From assembly GCF_003591485.1 (NCBI RefSeq), contig NZ_QZCF01000003.1, positions 62,001 through 126,000 on the forward strand: DNA of 64,000 nt, read 5' to 3'. How positions within the stretch are numbered: the stretch's first letter is position 1; the number at the start of each line of letters is the position of its first letter. Position numbers and translations under genes: made by a program. Shown piece by piece: positions 8,135 to 16,834 of this stretch. The notes below the pieces were generated by a model, which did not search any database, was not told the DNA's origin, and saw only the letters and a program-made list of their open reading frames with translations. Source of the stretch: Paenibacillus sp. 1011MAR3C5 (GTDB taxonomy: Bacteria; Bacillota; Bacilli; Paenibacillales; Paenibacillaceae).

Positions 8135-8159
8135 GGGCACTCCTCGAAGTAGAGTGCCC
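8135..8159. terminator. Hairpin between convergent genes
   Basis: GGGCACTC (8135-8142) and GAGTGCCC (8152-8159) form a perfect 8-bp stem between the DUF4367 remnant and the convergent amidohydrolase gene. There is no clear T-run on either side, so its role as a terminator is tentative. Confidence 0.4.
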
Positions 8160-8201
8160 TGCCACAAAGTGTTTTAACTAATATTACAAAAGTGAAAAAA
8201 A

Positions 8202-9512
8202 TTAATTCAGTTTTTGCACACCATTTAACCAAACAGCTTTAATGGATAGGGTATCCGAGATATTGGTTGTCGGATCGCCATTGACCAGTACAAGGTCAGC
8301 TCGCGCACCTTCGGCAATACGGCCGCGATCGTTAAGACCAAAGCAACGGGCTGGTTTCGCGGTAGCTGACTGAAGCGCTTCTATCGGAGTGAACCCGGCT
8401 TTCACCAGCAATTGCATTTCATGATGGACGCTGGCTCCATGAGCAAGGCCGCCAAGATTCGGAACGGGAACCGGAGCGACATCCGTCCCTACCAGAATAT
8501 CAACTCCGGCACGGTGAAGGTCCATCACATTCTTAAAGCTGTTCTCCATATTGCCTTGTGGAAACGTATTGAAACTGGAGTTCAAGATATCGATCCAATC
8601 CGGACTTAATTTGGAATGAACACGCGGATCATTCGCCAATTCCGATGCCGGATTTCCAATAATAGATGAATTCAACACCAAGCACGGTGTAACAAAAGCG
8701 CCTGAATCCGCTATGGACCTCACTAATTCGGACGTATACTCGGGTCTGTCGATAAACAAGTGGCCCAAACCATCGACTCCAAAGTCGATGGCTTCTTGCG
8801 ATGAACGGGCCGTCAAGACATGGGCGATGACCAACTTATCGAACTTGTGGGCTTCTGTCACGGCTGTTTTCAGAATCTCGTCGCTTAGTACGGGCAGGCC
8901 AGGCGCACCCATGACCGTTCCTTCCTCAATCATGATCTTAATATAGTCGGCTCCATTTTCCACTTGAGTATGCACATGTTTAATCGCCTCTTCCACCGTC
9001 GTCACTTGCGGTATTTCTTCATGATCGTGAGCGTATGCAGCCAACATCGCTTCCCGGTCTTCCTCCGATAACTTCTCTAGTTCCTTTAATACGAATTCCG
9101 GTATTTCATCTCCATCTGGCAGTAATTCATCCGGGTGTCCCCCCGGAGCGGTGATCGCTGTGCCAGCAGAACGGACGTCTGCGACGTCATCCACATTTTT
9201 CAACTGAATCTCGCGCCCTCTTTTAGTAAAATCGCCGTTCATTTCGAGTTCTGTTGTAACGCCGAATTTTAAGGCATCTCGTAATCCTCCGATTGAAGTG
9301 TGAACATGTGCATCAATTAGACCTGGCATTAGAGTCGCATTTTTTCCATCTATAATCGTTGCATCAGCTGGAAGGTCTCCGCCCACTGAAATAATGTACT
9401 CTCCCTTAATGACAACATATCTGGGCGTAATAATTTGATCCCCATCAAAGATACGTACATTTGTAATCGCCGTAACTTGTTCCAACGCAGCATTTTGAGC
9501 TACCTTCTCCAT
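8202..9512 (-). CDS. Metal-dependent amidohydrolase (imidazolonepropionase-like)
   Basis: A 436-residue amidohydrolase-superfamily enzyme. It shows an N-terminal beta-sandwich half (TNVRIFDGD), the metal motif HVH at residues 69-71 in PGLIDAHVH, the region of a possibly carbamylated Lys in ADYIKIMIEEG, further His in VIAHVL and GLGHLF, and the late Asp in ILVGTDVAP, ending in the C-terminal strand GRIAEGARADLVLV. ATG 9512 is chosen because GGGAGG sits 8 bases upstream, although an in-frame TTG exists at 9545. It is divergent from a MarR gene and shares a control region with two identical-type operators, so it is very likely the regulated target. The substrate (peptide, cyclic amide or xenobiotic) is unknown. 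Confidence 0.85.
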   Translation of the reverse strand: MEKVAQNAALEQVTAITNVRIFDGDQIITPRYVVIKGEYIISVGGDLPADATIIDGKNATLMPGLIDAHVHTSIGGLRDALKFGVTTELEMNGDFTKRGREIQLKNVDDVADVRSAGTAITAPGGHPDELLPDGDEIPEFVLKELEKLSEEDREAMLAAYAHDHEEIPQVTTVEEAIKHVHTQVENGADYIKIMIEEGTVMGAPGLPVLSDEILKTAVTEAHKFDKLVIAHVLTARSSQEAIDFGVDGLGHLFIDRPEYTSELVRSIADSGAFVTPCLVLNSSIIGNPASELANDPRVHSKLSPDWIDILNSSFNTFPQGNMENSFKNVMDLHRAGVDILVGTDVAPVPVPNLGGLAHGASVHHEMQLLVKAGFTPIEALQSATAKPARCFGLNDRGRIAEGARADLVLVNGDPTTNISDTLSIKAVWLNGVQKLN

Positions 9513-9559
9513 TTGAATTCCTCCCAAGTGTTTTCTATTAAACAATTCGAAGTATAACT

Positions 9560-9573
9560 GTTAGCCTTCTAAC
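9560..9573. promoter_or_regulatory. MarR operator 1 (amidohydrolase side)
   Basis: GTTAG-CCTT-CTAAC, a perfect 5-4-5 inverted repeat 47 bases upstream of the amidohydrolase ATG. Flanking bases extend the symmetry weakly (ACT...TGT). Confidence 0.65.
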
Positions 9574-9636
9574 TGTCAATAAACTAATGTTCGTTTGACA
9601 CGAATGCTGGATCTTTGTATAGTTTATTTACTTACA

Positions 9637-9650
9637 GTTAGTTTTCTAAC
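9637..9650. promoter_or_regulatory. MarR operator 2 (regulator side)
   Basis: GTTAG-TTTT-CTAAC, the same inverted repeat as at 9560-9573, 19 bases before the marR ATG. Two copies of one palindrome in a divergent MarR/enzyme spacer are the expected layout for joint repression and autoregulation. Confidence 0.65.
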
Positions 9651-9669
9651 AATATGGGGAGGTACGATC

Positions 9670-10098
9670 ATGAAGCCTCGCAAGGATACGCCTTATCTGG
9701 ATTTGTTTCAGATTATTGGCCTTAAGTTAAAGAAAAAAGCGGACGATAGCATAAAAGAATTAGGATTAAACGCTCAACAAGGAAAAATAATTGGCTATAT
9801 CTACGAAAATCAAGAAACTGAATTAATTCAGAGGGATCTTGCCGATCGGTTTCATCTGCGCGGGGCTAGCATTACAAGTATGCTTCAAGGTCTTGAGCAA
9901 AGAGGATTTATCGAGCGTAAAATCCCAGCCAATAATGAACGGCAAAAAAATATTTATGTTTTACCAAAGGCCGTTGAATTGATTGAAGACTTTAATGACT
10001 CCTTCCAAAAGGTGGAGGACGAAATCGTTCAAGTTCTTACCGAAGAAGAGAAGCAAACCTTAAAGGAATTGTTGATCAGAATTAATGAACGCTTATAA
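9670..10098 (+). CDS. MarR-family transcriptional regulator
   Basis: A 142-residue winged-helix dimer. It has an N-terminal dimerisation helix (DLFQIIGLKLKKKADDSI), recognition region (TELIQRDLADRFHLRGASITSMLQGLEQRGFI) with the wing ERKIPANNERQKNIYV, and a C-terminal helix. ATG 9670 follows GGGGAGG at 9656-9662; the longer open frame upstream lies in the operator and promoter and is not used. It probably represses itself and the divergent amidohydrolase through the two GTTAG-N4-CTAAC sites and responds to a small ligand of that pathway (inference). Confidence 0.9.
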   Translation: MKPRKDTPYLDLFQIIGLKLKKKADDSIKELGLNAQQGKIIGYIYENQETELIQRDLADRFHLRGASITSMLQGLEQRGFIERKIPANNERQKNIYVLPKAVELIEDFNDSFQKVEDEIVQVLTEEEKQTLKELLIRINERL

Positions 10099-10244
10099 TT
10101 GCGGTTGGAAGCTGCCTCAAAGTGGCTTGGAGTTCCTCGTTTCATTAGGCTATGTCATATTGTCCAAAAAACGGAGATTAAAAGCTCAATAACGACTACG
10201 ACGATTGATTAAACTATCGGGTACGATAGTTCAATGTGGACCGG

Positions 10245-10760
10245 TTTGCAAACAGCCTGCCAACAACCATTCAACAGCTGCAAACAGACAAAAACATCGT
10301 CCACACCCCAGTCCATCCAACCTTCCGGGTGCTACCTTGCTTCGATTGGCCTTTTTGTTGGCGTTCCGTTCGGTTTGAACCACCACAGGTGTATACCTTA
10401 CCTTGGCTCAAACCATACTGTTCCGCCAGCCCCGTCTACACGTGCTTCTTGCTCTTGAATTGCTCCCAAGCGTAGCCAAGGGAAGTCGTTGCACATTGGC
10501 GCAAGCATATCCTCTGAGTCATTCCCGCTGCGCTGTTCGGAACCCCTACTTTTTGGCTTTGGAACTATTCGAGCATAGTGGTTCGTAGGGGGATAAGACG
10601 TTGGAGCGAGTGGGTTGGTTATGAGGAGAATACGGTTGCAACGGGAGAGGGAGAAAAGGCGTAAGGCCACGTCGGACGCGGGTTGAAGGGCTGTGACAGG
10701 TTGGGAGCAAGTGACCTGTTTCGGCCCTTTTTGGGCTTTTCTGTAAACAGCTTGCAAACA
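10245..10760. repeat. Decayed intergenic repeat, copy C (about 515 bp)
   Basis: It aligns with copy B (7427-7915) and, over 10600-10745, with copy A. The left end GTTTGCAAAC and the right end CTTGCAAAC may be remnants of terminal repeats. Bases 10815-10893 just beyond align with the 5' end of the recombinase-like fragment of copy A, but the coding part has been deleted here. The whole of 10099-10978 carries no convincing gene. Confidence 0.7.
10688..10732 (+). terminator. GGGCTG-type hairpin with T-run (repeat C)
   Basis: GGGCTGTGACAGG (10688-10700) pairs with CCTGTTTCGGCCC (10715-10727), followed by TTTTT. It may end readthrough from marR. Confidence 0.5.
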
Positions 10761-10978
10761 AGAGCCCGGCGAAAGCAGTTGCAGGACGACTAGAGCCAGA
10801 CAGGACAGCTGGCTGTTGAACGCTCACGGCGAAAATCGATCATTCGCATGTTACGATTGACGTTGGTCTATGAATCGTTTCTCTAAAAATGGATGCACAA
10901 GGTTTTGCATAAAATGGACAAAAAATGTGAAGAAATCCATCTAACTTAGTTATATAGTATGGGTGAGAGGAGGAACGC

Positions 10979-11887
10979 ATGGATAGCTCCGATAGAACTG
11001 AAGCCGTTATCAGCTATATTGAGTCCAATATTCTGGATATCGATTATGATGAAATTGCAAGAATTGCTTGTTGTCCATTGGGACTTTACCACAGAATTTT
11101 CTCTTATATAACAGGTATTTCAATTGCCGATTACGTGAGACGTCGAAGATTAACCTTGGCGGCTATCGATTTAATTAATGCAGAGCAGAAGGTCATTGAT
11201 GTAGCGCTAAAGTATGGGTATAACTCTCAAGCTGCCTTTTCACGAGCATTCAAAGAGCACACTGGCGTACCGCCATCACTTGTGACACCCGATTTGAATT
11301 TGAGGCTGTATCCACGAATGTCTCTTCATTACATTAATGAAACTTATCGGATTGAGAAAGGGAGGAAGACTATAGTGGCTAAATTGACGACGATTGAGTT
11401 TGTGCACTTTGGTGGCTATAAGATGGTTGGTAAGGAGATTAGAGCCAAAATAAGTGAACTAGGTGCATTCTGGAAAAAGTGTTTCGAGGAAGGTATGTAT
11501 GACCCGTTGATCAAAATGAAGGAATATCTTCCCGACGATATCGACGAGTATGTTGGCTTTTTTAAAGGCTACAACGACGACGATGACAGCGTTAATTATG
11601 TTGTAGGAATGTTTATGAAACGAGATGTTCCAATACCTGATGGTTTTGTTGGATATGATGTTCCAAAGCAGACTGTGGCAAAGGCTTGGATTGAAGGTGA
11701 AGAAAATGATATCTACAGCAACGCCTACTTGCTTACAACAGAGGCTATAAAAAAACATGGATATGAAACTGATTGGAGCAGCTATTATTGGTGTGAGGTG
11801 TACACAGACCAACGCTTTGGAATCCCGAAATCAAAGGGTGAAAAAATCCTGACACTGGATATCTACATGCCATGTGTAAAAATATAA
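10979..11887 (+). CDS. AraC-family regulator with GyrI-like effector domain
   Basis: A 302-residue regulator. The N-terminal double helix-turn-helix (about residues 8-105) contains LDIDYDEIARIACCPLGLYHRIF and VIDVALKYGYNSQAAFSRAFKEHTGVPPS. The second half (about 125-300) is a GyrI-like/SOUL-type small-molecule-binding domain (FVHFGGYKMVGKEIRAKISELGAFW). This order, HTH first, is typical of Rob/YdeE-like multidrug or stress regulators. The RBS GAGGAGG lies 8 bases before ATG 10979. No target gene is adjacent, since downstream genes face the other way. Confidence 0.9.
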   Translation: MDSSDRTEAVISYIESNILDIDYDEIARIACCPLGLYHRIFSYITGISIADYVRRRRLTLAAIDLINAEQKVIDVALKYGYNSQAAFSRAFKEHTGVPPSLVTPDLNLRLYPRMSLHYINETYRIEKGRKTIVAKLTTIEFVHFGGYKMVGKEIRAKISELGAFWKKCFEEGMYDPLIKMKEYLPDDIDEYVGFFKGYNDDDDSVNYVVGMFMKRDVPIPDGFVGYDVPKQTVAKAWIEGEENDIYSNAYLLTTEAIKKHGYETDWSSYYWCEVYTDQRFGIPKSKGEKILTLDIYMPCVKI

Positions 11888-12152
11888 TAACATGTAGCCC
11901 GAGGTCATGGCGGCTTATATGTATATCCGAAGTCAACGTCCAGGTACAGCAGCAGCGAAGGCTTTGGCTATACCACCACCATATGTAAAATAGTTTTATT
12001 CGCGTTGCTCTTGAGACAAGGAAAGCAAGCGGTCTTGCGTACGTACTAAAAGGGAGGATTGACGCGAGGGAAGGGAAAAAGACTGACCCCGAACGAGTAA
12101 GGACCAGTCTGCGAGAAATCACGATTGCGGTGGGATTATATCCCTTACATAA

Positions 12153-12527
12153 TTATAGGAAAGTAACCTTGATTACATCCCTGCCAATGAGTGTCCCCGA
12201 ACTGTTATAAACCAATGCGAGAATATTAAAGTTTCCGTTGGCCAGCATGATCTTCGTACTGTTCGGCAGCGTATGACGAATATCGTATCCGCTGGATGGC
12301 ACGTTGATCTTGCCCGAATAATAGGATAATGATCCGTTGTTCGTCTCCTGAATGTGGATCTCGTACTGGTAAGCCCCGGTCGGCTTCGTAATGCCAATAT
12401 AATCCGGAACAGCGCCGATGCTATTCGGATACGGGTTAAACACATAAACCCCATTGGCCGCGCTCGCTTGGGAAGCGATCCCGAGCAGCAAACCGAGGGC
12501 CATGACAAGCGACAACATTTTCTTCAT
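12153..12527 (-). CDS. Small secreted protein of unknown function
   Basis: A 124-residue protein with a classical signal peptide (MKKMLSLVMALGLLLGIASQASA, cleavage after ASA at about residue 23) and a mature part of about 100 residues rich in Tyr, Asn, Gly and Ser with alternating beta-strand character (YEIHIQETNNG, NFNILALVYNSSG). The RBS AGGAGGAATGATTA precedes the ATG. No family was recognised; the fold is probably a small beta-sandwich. It is monocistronic. Confidence 0.7.
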   Translation of the reverse strand: MKKMLSLVMALGLLLGIASQASAANGVYVFNPYPNSIGAVPDYIGITKPTGAYQYEIHIQETNNGSLSYYSGKINVPSSGYDIRHTLPNSTKIMLANGNFNILALVYNSSGTLIGRDVIKVTFL

Positions 12528-12690
12528 TAATCATTCCTCCTAGTAAGGTTCGTCTTACCCGTTCTGGCCGAAACGGGGATGTACCTTTGCAGAGAGCTCT
12601 CGCGATAAATATATCATCATTTAGTAGAAGTAACTATATTTAGAATTTTGAATTGTATGTCTATTTCTATCGGAATCTTTTTCGGTCAAA

Positions 12691-12718
12691 AGGAGGTTGC
12701 TCATGGCGGCAACCTCCT
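12691..12718. repeat. Perfect inverted repeat AGGAGGTTGC...GCAACCTCCT
   Basis: Ten-bp arms with a short loop; the left arm contains an SD-like AGGAGG and the loop an ATG. No T-run follows and no plausible protein is encoded, so I record it only as structure in the otherwise gene-free stretch 12528-12968. Confidence 0.4.
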
Positions 12719-12775
12719 ATATATGCTTTGCTCTACAGCGACTCGTCAACGAGAGTCTGCATTGGACGCGGGTTT

Positions 12776-12825
12776 GAGGGCTGTGACAGCTTGCCAGGGG
12801 GGCGAGCTGTCACAGCCCTCTTTGG
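12776..12825 (+). terminator. Perfect 16-bp GGGCTGTGACAG hairpin
   Basis: GAGGGCTGTGACAGCT (12776-12791) and AGCTGTCACAGCCCTC (12805-12820) are exact complements, followed by TTTGGCGTTTT. It is the best preserved member of the dispersed hairpin family and keeps part of the repeat flank (TTGGACGCGGGTTTGA) seen in copy C. Confidence 0.6.
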
Positions 12826-12968
12826 CGTTTTCGTTCAACAACTGCGTTATTTTACCAATAGCCGATCGCCTTGCAGGAAACCGGAAACGGGCTTTCCACC
12901 CGACAATGCCCCCTGAAATCGACAAAATTCGACGAATCTTTATAAAAGATATACAGAAGGAGTGAATC

Positions 12969-13280
12969 TTGATAGTGAATAAATACAAAAGCTTCATTCA
13001 AAATCAATACGAAAAAGCGAAATCTACCGCTTCCGGATTCATATCTTCAAGAGGTGAAGAACAAGAAGAGGGGACTATAGAACTCAATTCACAATATTAT
13101 GTTGAGCTGAAGGCAATCGCCGATATGCAAGGTACGAACGTACAAGCTTTCGTAAATGGAATCATTGCCCAGTATCTGGTAAGCGTAAACGCCCAATACG
13201 AATCAATTCCCATCTCAGTGGATCAAAAGGAAGAAAATCCGCTTCTGTATTTGGATGGTATTTGCAAACTTGAGGATTAA
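12969..13280 (+). CDS. Ribbon-helix-helix-like antitoxin of a PIN toxin
   Basis: A 103-residue protein starting at TTG 12969 (AAGGAG 7 bases upstream; an in-frame GTG lies at 12975). Residues 35-73 (TIELNSQYYVELKAIADMQG.NVQAFVNGIIAQYL) follow the strand-helix-helix plan of MetJ/Arc-type repressors, which commonly serve as antitoxins. The C-terminal tail (about 75-103), rich in Glu and Asp, would wrap the toxin. The next gene, 13 bases downstream, encodes a PIN-domain protein. No specific family name was recognised; the assignment rests on fold pattern plus neighbour. Confidence 0.6.
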   Translation: MIVNKYKSFIQNQYEKAKSTASGFISSRGEEQEEGTIELNSQYYVELKAIADMQGTNVQAFVNGIIAQYLVSVNAQYESIPISVDQKEENPLLYLDGICKLED

Positions 13281-13293
13281 GGAGTGCCGACAT

Positions 13294-13752
13294 ATGGATA
13301 ACCATTTGAACGTTCAGGATACCATTTTTCTGGATGAAACAGCTTTAGCCGCTTTAATGAACCCTGATAACCCACGCTATTTAAAAGCCCGTTCCCTGTT
13401 TCTGGATTTGCATGATCTTGAACGTAATTACGTGACGACCAACTCCATTATATTTGATCTTCATGAATGGCTCTGCAATGAATACAGCTATCAGCAGGCG
13501 GAATTTTTTCTGAATGCCATTGATAAAGCAGTGAGTAACGGCAAGCTTGAAGTCATCTCCAGCGGCCCCGAATTTGTGAGGGAATCGCGCAGACTGCTTA
13601 TAGACAGGCCCGAGCTCCGTTTCTCTCTCGGTGAAGCTTTAACTGCTGTCACGATGTCTTATTATCAGGTAAAACGCATCTTTACTTTCAATCGCAATTT
13701 CATGATGCTTGCCAATTTGGATAAGGATATTCGAATTATTCCATCCAATTAG
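13294..13752 (+). CDS. PIN-domain protein (VapC-like toxin)
   Basis: A 152-residue PIN-domain protein, probably a Mg-dependent RNase. The first acidic residue is the Asp in IFLDETAL, the second the Glu in DLHEWL. In the places where SLTDA and FTFDRHF are usual the sequence reads SLGEALTAV and FTFNRNF, so one Asp is replaced by Glu and another by Asn. ATG 13294 follows AAGGAG at 13279-13284. It is transcribed with the RHH-like gene upstream and converges on the Dph6-like gene. It could be an active toxin or a catalytically weakened relative. Confidence 0.75.
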   Translation: MDNHLNVQDTIFLDETALAALMNPDNPRYLKARSLFLDLHDLERNYVTTNSIIFDLHEWLCNEYSYQQAEFFLNAIDKAVSNGKLEVISSGPEFVRESRRLLIDRPELRFSLGEALTAVTMSYYQVKRIFTFNRNFMMLANLDKDIRIIPSN

Positions 13753-13783
13753 ATGGAACGATCAGATTGCAAGGCTACCATCT

Positions 13784-14476
13784 TCAAGTGCCTGGCAGTT
13801 CCAAAGGCATAAAGGCATAATCCCCGTTCTTAACGATGCTGCATTTGTGAACAGGTATAGGATGGTTGAAGATGGGGCCATCAATTACGGTGGTATGGAA
13901 CTCGCCGCCTTCTCCACATGGGTCAATACCACGAGCGATCATTTCCTTAATGAAGTCGTAAGTTAGCGTTCGTCCCAAATCTTCTTCCCGCATCCCCAAT
14001 GCTAGATTTACAGTGACCAGAGTCGATTTAAAACCGAGATCGATAAATTGTTTGACAGCTTCATAGTGATCCATTTCCCATAGGGGCATGCCAAGCTTTA
14101 AGCCTGCTTTTTGGGTAACCTTGTCATGCCAGCAGTTATCAATAGGCATATCCAAATCTCCTGTGACTAACACCTCTGCGCCCTGACGCTTTGCGTGTTC
14201 TAAAAGAACCATAAATTTATTTTCATAGTCGTCCCAACTTGCAGCTGCTGTATAGAGGGGCAAGCCGATAGATTCAGCTTGGGCTTGGATAATCTCCGGA
14301 GGCATCCCATGGGATCTGGAACGTTTTCCTTCTTCCTCCATCATGACGATCAGTCCGATCGCTTCTCCAACCAACATAGATTTATACAGCGCCAGGACGC
14401 TATCTTTTCCCCCGCTAAAAGAAGCTATAAATTTATGCCCATGAGCGCCATTTTTCCAGTTTACCGTTTCGTTCAT
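13784..14476 (-). CDS. Dph6-related ATP pyrophosphatase
   Basis: A 230-residue PP-loop ATPase. The PP motif FSGGKDSVLALYK at about residues 20-32, the conserved SHGMPPEII, a region with VLVTGDLD, and the signature DPCGEGGEFHT near the C-terminus identify the MJ0570/diphthine-ammonia-ligase-related family. Bacteria do not make diphthamide, so bacterial members use ATP to ligate or amidate another substrate, unknown here. It follows secA2 by 44 bases on the same strand and may be co-transcribed. Confidence 0.85.
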   Translation of the reverse strand: MNETVNWKNGAHGHKFIASFSGGKDSVLALYKSMLVGEAIGLIVMMEEEGKRSRSHGMPPEIIQAQAESIGLPLYTAAASWDDYENKFMVLLEHAKRQGAEVLVTGDLDMPIDNCWHDKVTQKAGLKLGMPLWEMDHYEAVKQFIDLGFKSTLVTVNLALGMREEDLGRTLTYDFIKEMIARGIDPCGEGGEFHTTVIDGPIFNHPIPVHKCSIVKNGDYAFMPLELPGT

Positions 14477-14520
14477 TTCTATCGTTCTCCTTTGTTAGTT
14501 GGCAAAGGTATGCTGCATCA

Positions 14521-16809
14521 TCAAAATTTGGACAGCCTGTATACCGGCCACAATGCCAGCCTCAACATCTTACGAAGATAATAAGCCATTATTGTCGCTG
14601 GGGTCCATGAGCTGCGCTTGTTCTGGAGGTATTGATCATTGATCATATAAGTCCGAGTGGAAGTAGGGCTCTTCAGGCCGAACTTTTCCCACATTGCCGG
14701 ATCATTCGAGCCTTCGAGTCTTACAAGCATATTCGCCGTCTCACTATTTATTTTAGCCGGAATTTGCTCGTAGGCTTGGGTGATTTGCACATGGAATTCG
14801 TCGATCGGATTGCGGCTGGCAAGGCTCTCCAAGTGGATGCCTTCGCGAACGTAAGAAACGTATGCCAGATGGTCAGCCCAGCACTCGTCGATATAAAAAA
14901 GCCGAACCCGCTGCTCCGAAGGACTCATCGGCTTCTCGCCTTTCAAAATTCCGAGCCGCTCCTCGTATAGAATTCGCCTCTGATCCTCCACCATATCCGA
15001 ATAACCGTTCAGTTCCTTGCGGATATGGAAGTTTTGGGCCATAGCAACGCGCTGAATATGCGAGATTTTGCTGTGGAGCAAGGGCTCTTTGAGCGCCTCA
15101 TCTTGCCTAAGACCGCGAACCCATTTATCGATGCCGAACTGAAGCATCAACTCGTCCTCCAAACTAACGAAAAAAATGGAAGCTCCCGGGTCGCCTTGAC
15201 GGCCGGAACGCCCGCGCAGCTGGTCGTCGATCCGTAGGCTTTCGTTCACATGTGTACCAATCACGTACAACCCGCCCAGCTTGGCGACAGCTTCTGCTTG
15301 CATGGGGTTCCCGCCGCCAAGCCGAATGTCGACGCCGCGCCCCGCCATATTGGTAGACACCGTCACGGCGCCGATTTCTCCCGCTTTGGCGATGATCTCG
15401 GCTTCTTTTGCGTCGTTCTTCGCATTCAGAACATGGCAAGGCACGTCGGCGACCGCTAGCGACTCCGCCAGCATGTCAGACTCCTCGACACTTGACGTAC
15501 CAATGAGAATCGGACGTCCCGTCGCATGGACGGACGAGATTTCATGTACAAGCGCCTTAAGCTTGGCCGCTTTATGGGTATAAATCCGGCGCGGATGGTC
15601 GATCCGTATGTTTGGCCGATTCGGCGGAATTTGCACAACCTGCAGGTCATAAATATCTTCAAATTCCATTGCGGAAGCGTGCGCGGTAGCCGTCATTCCG
15701 CATGCCTTCGGATATAGGCTAAGGAAGTGTTGAAGGGTGATCGTCCCGAGAATTTTTCCGCCGGATTTCGACTGCAGCCCTTCTTTGGCCGTAAGCGCGG
15801 CTTGCAGCCTGTCCGGCAAATGCCTGTTCTTCGCCACGCGTCCCGTATATTCGTCGATCAGCTCGATTTTCCCGTCCCGGACAATGTAGTCCACGTCTTT
15901 TTTTAATAACACTTCCACATGCAGCGCGCAATTTAATGACGATAACAAATGACTATTATGACTTTCGTACAAATTGCCGCATCCAAGCAGCGATTCTACT
16001 TTTGCAGAGCCCGCTTCATTCAAATAAACGTTCCGATTGGACTCGTCGAAGTCGTAATGCTCAAGCGGCTCGAGCTGCCGAGCCACTTCCGCGAAATGTA
16101 TGTCGTCATTGCTGGAAGAGTCCGACTCGCCGGCGATGACTAGCGGGACCCGCGCTTCGTCGAGAAGCAGCGAATCCGCTTCGTCAACGATGACGTAGTG
16201 GAAAGGACGATGCACGGTATCGGCTTCGTCTAGCGCAATCGTGTCGCGCAAATAATCGAATCCCGCCTCTTTGGCCGTCACATAGGTTACATCCGCAGCG
16301 TAGGCTTCCCGTTTCTCGGACAGGCTCATGCCAGCTTGAACCGAGTTTATCGTTAACCCGAGGAAACGGTAGATTGGGCCCATCCACTCCGCATCTCGCT
16401 TTGCCAAATAATCGTTGAAGGTCAGCACATGAACGCCTTTGCCGGTCAGCGCATTTAGATAAGCAGGCATAACTGCAGAGAGCGTTTTTCCTTCGCCGGT
16501 ATGCTGCTCGATCAGAAATCTCTCGTGCAGAGCGATGGCTGCCATGATCTGGACCTCGTAGGGCTGTAATCCGAGCTTTCGCTTCGCTGCCTCGCAGACT
16601 AACGCATAGGCATCCACAAGCAGTTCGTCCAAAAGCGTACCCGATTTTGCTTCTTTTTGAAGCCGGAGGGATTCCGCTTGAAGCTGCCCATCGTCCCATG
16701 CTTCCAAATTCCGTTTCCTGATAAGCTCCGCTTTATCCTGATAGTCTTTCAGCTTATTCTCTGTAACGCGGTCTTTGAATTTTTGCATCAACTTGACGGC
16801 TATATTCAT
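14521..16809 (-). CDS. secA2: Accessory Sec translocase ATPase SecA2
   Basis: A 762-residue DEAD-like translocase motor. Walker A QHTGEGKT lies at residues 102-109, Walker B/DEAD as VDEADSLLLDEAR, and the second RecA domain has VSTNMAGRGVDI and LRGRSGRQGDPG. It is shorter than housekeeping SecA (about 840) and lacks the zinc-binding C-terminal tail; it ends instead in a hydrophobic-basic segment (YYLRKMLRLALWPVYRL). These are features of accessory SecA2-type proteins. ATG 16809 is chosen although GGGAGG is about 12 bases away; longer frames run into the upstream gene. No secY2 or glycosylation genes are adjacent, so it probably works with the housekeeping SecYEG. Confidence 0.85.
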   Translation of the reverse strand: MNIAVKLMQKFKDRVTENKLKDYQDKAELIRKRNLEAWDDGQLQAESLRLQKEAKSGTLLDELLVDAYALVCEAAKRKLGLQPYEVQIMAAIALHERFLIEQHTGEGKTLSAVMPAYLNALTGKGVHVLTFNDYLAKRDAEWMGPIYRFLGLTINSVQAGMSLSEKREAYAADVTYVTAKEAGFDYLRDTIALDEADTVHRPFHYVIVDEADSLLLDEARVPLVIAGESDSSSNDDIHFAEVARQLEPLEHYDFDESNRNVYLNEAGSAKVESLLGCGNLYESHNSHLLSSLNCALHVEVLLKKDVDYIVRDGKIELIDEYTGRVAKNRHLPDRLQAALTAKEGLQSKSGGKILGTITLQHFLSLYPKACGMTATAHASAMEFEDIYDLQVVQIPPNRPNIRIDHPRRIYTHKAAKLKALVHEISSVHATGRPILIGTSSVEESDMLAESLAVADVPCHVLNAKNDAKEAEIIAKAGEIGAVTVSTNMAGRGVDIRLGGGNPMQAEAVAKLGGLYVIGTHVNESLRIDDQLRGRSGRQGDPGASIFFVSLEDELMLQFGIDKWVRGLRQDEALKEPLLHSKISHIQRVAMAQNFHIRKELNGYSDMVEDQRRILYEERLGILKGEKPMSPSEQRVRLFYIDECWADHLAYVSYVREGIHLESLASRNPIDEFHVQITQAYEQIPAKINSETANMLVRLEGSNDPAMWEKFGLKSPTSTRTYMINDQYLQNKRSSWTPATIMAYYLRKMLRLALWPVYRLSKF

Positions 16810-16834
16810 CGGAATTCGATCCCTCCCAAGTTTC

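Noticed and set aside
10234..10827. Several overlapping open frames of 60-119 codons on both strands
   Set aside because: They lie in repeat copy C; the aligned copy B does not keep the same frames open, so they are chance.
12691..12850. Short ORF starting in the AGGAGG...CCTCCT hairpin
   Set aside because: The SD and ATG are in a perfect stem, the frame is 24 codons of unconvincing sequence and overlaps a repeat; recorded only as an inverted repeat.
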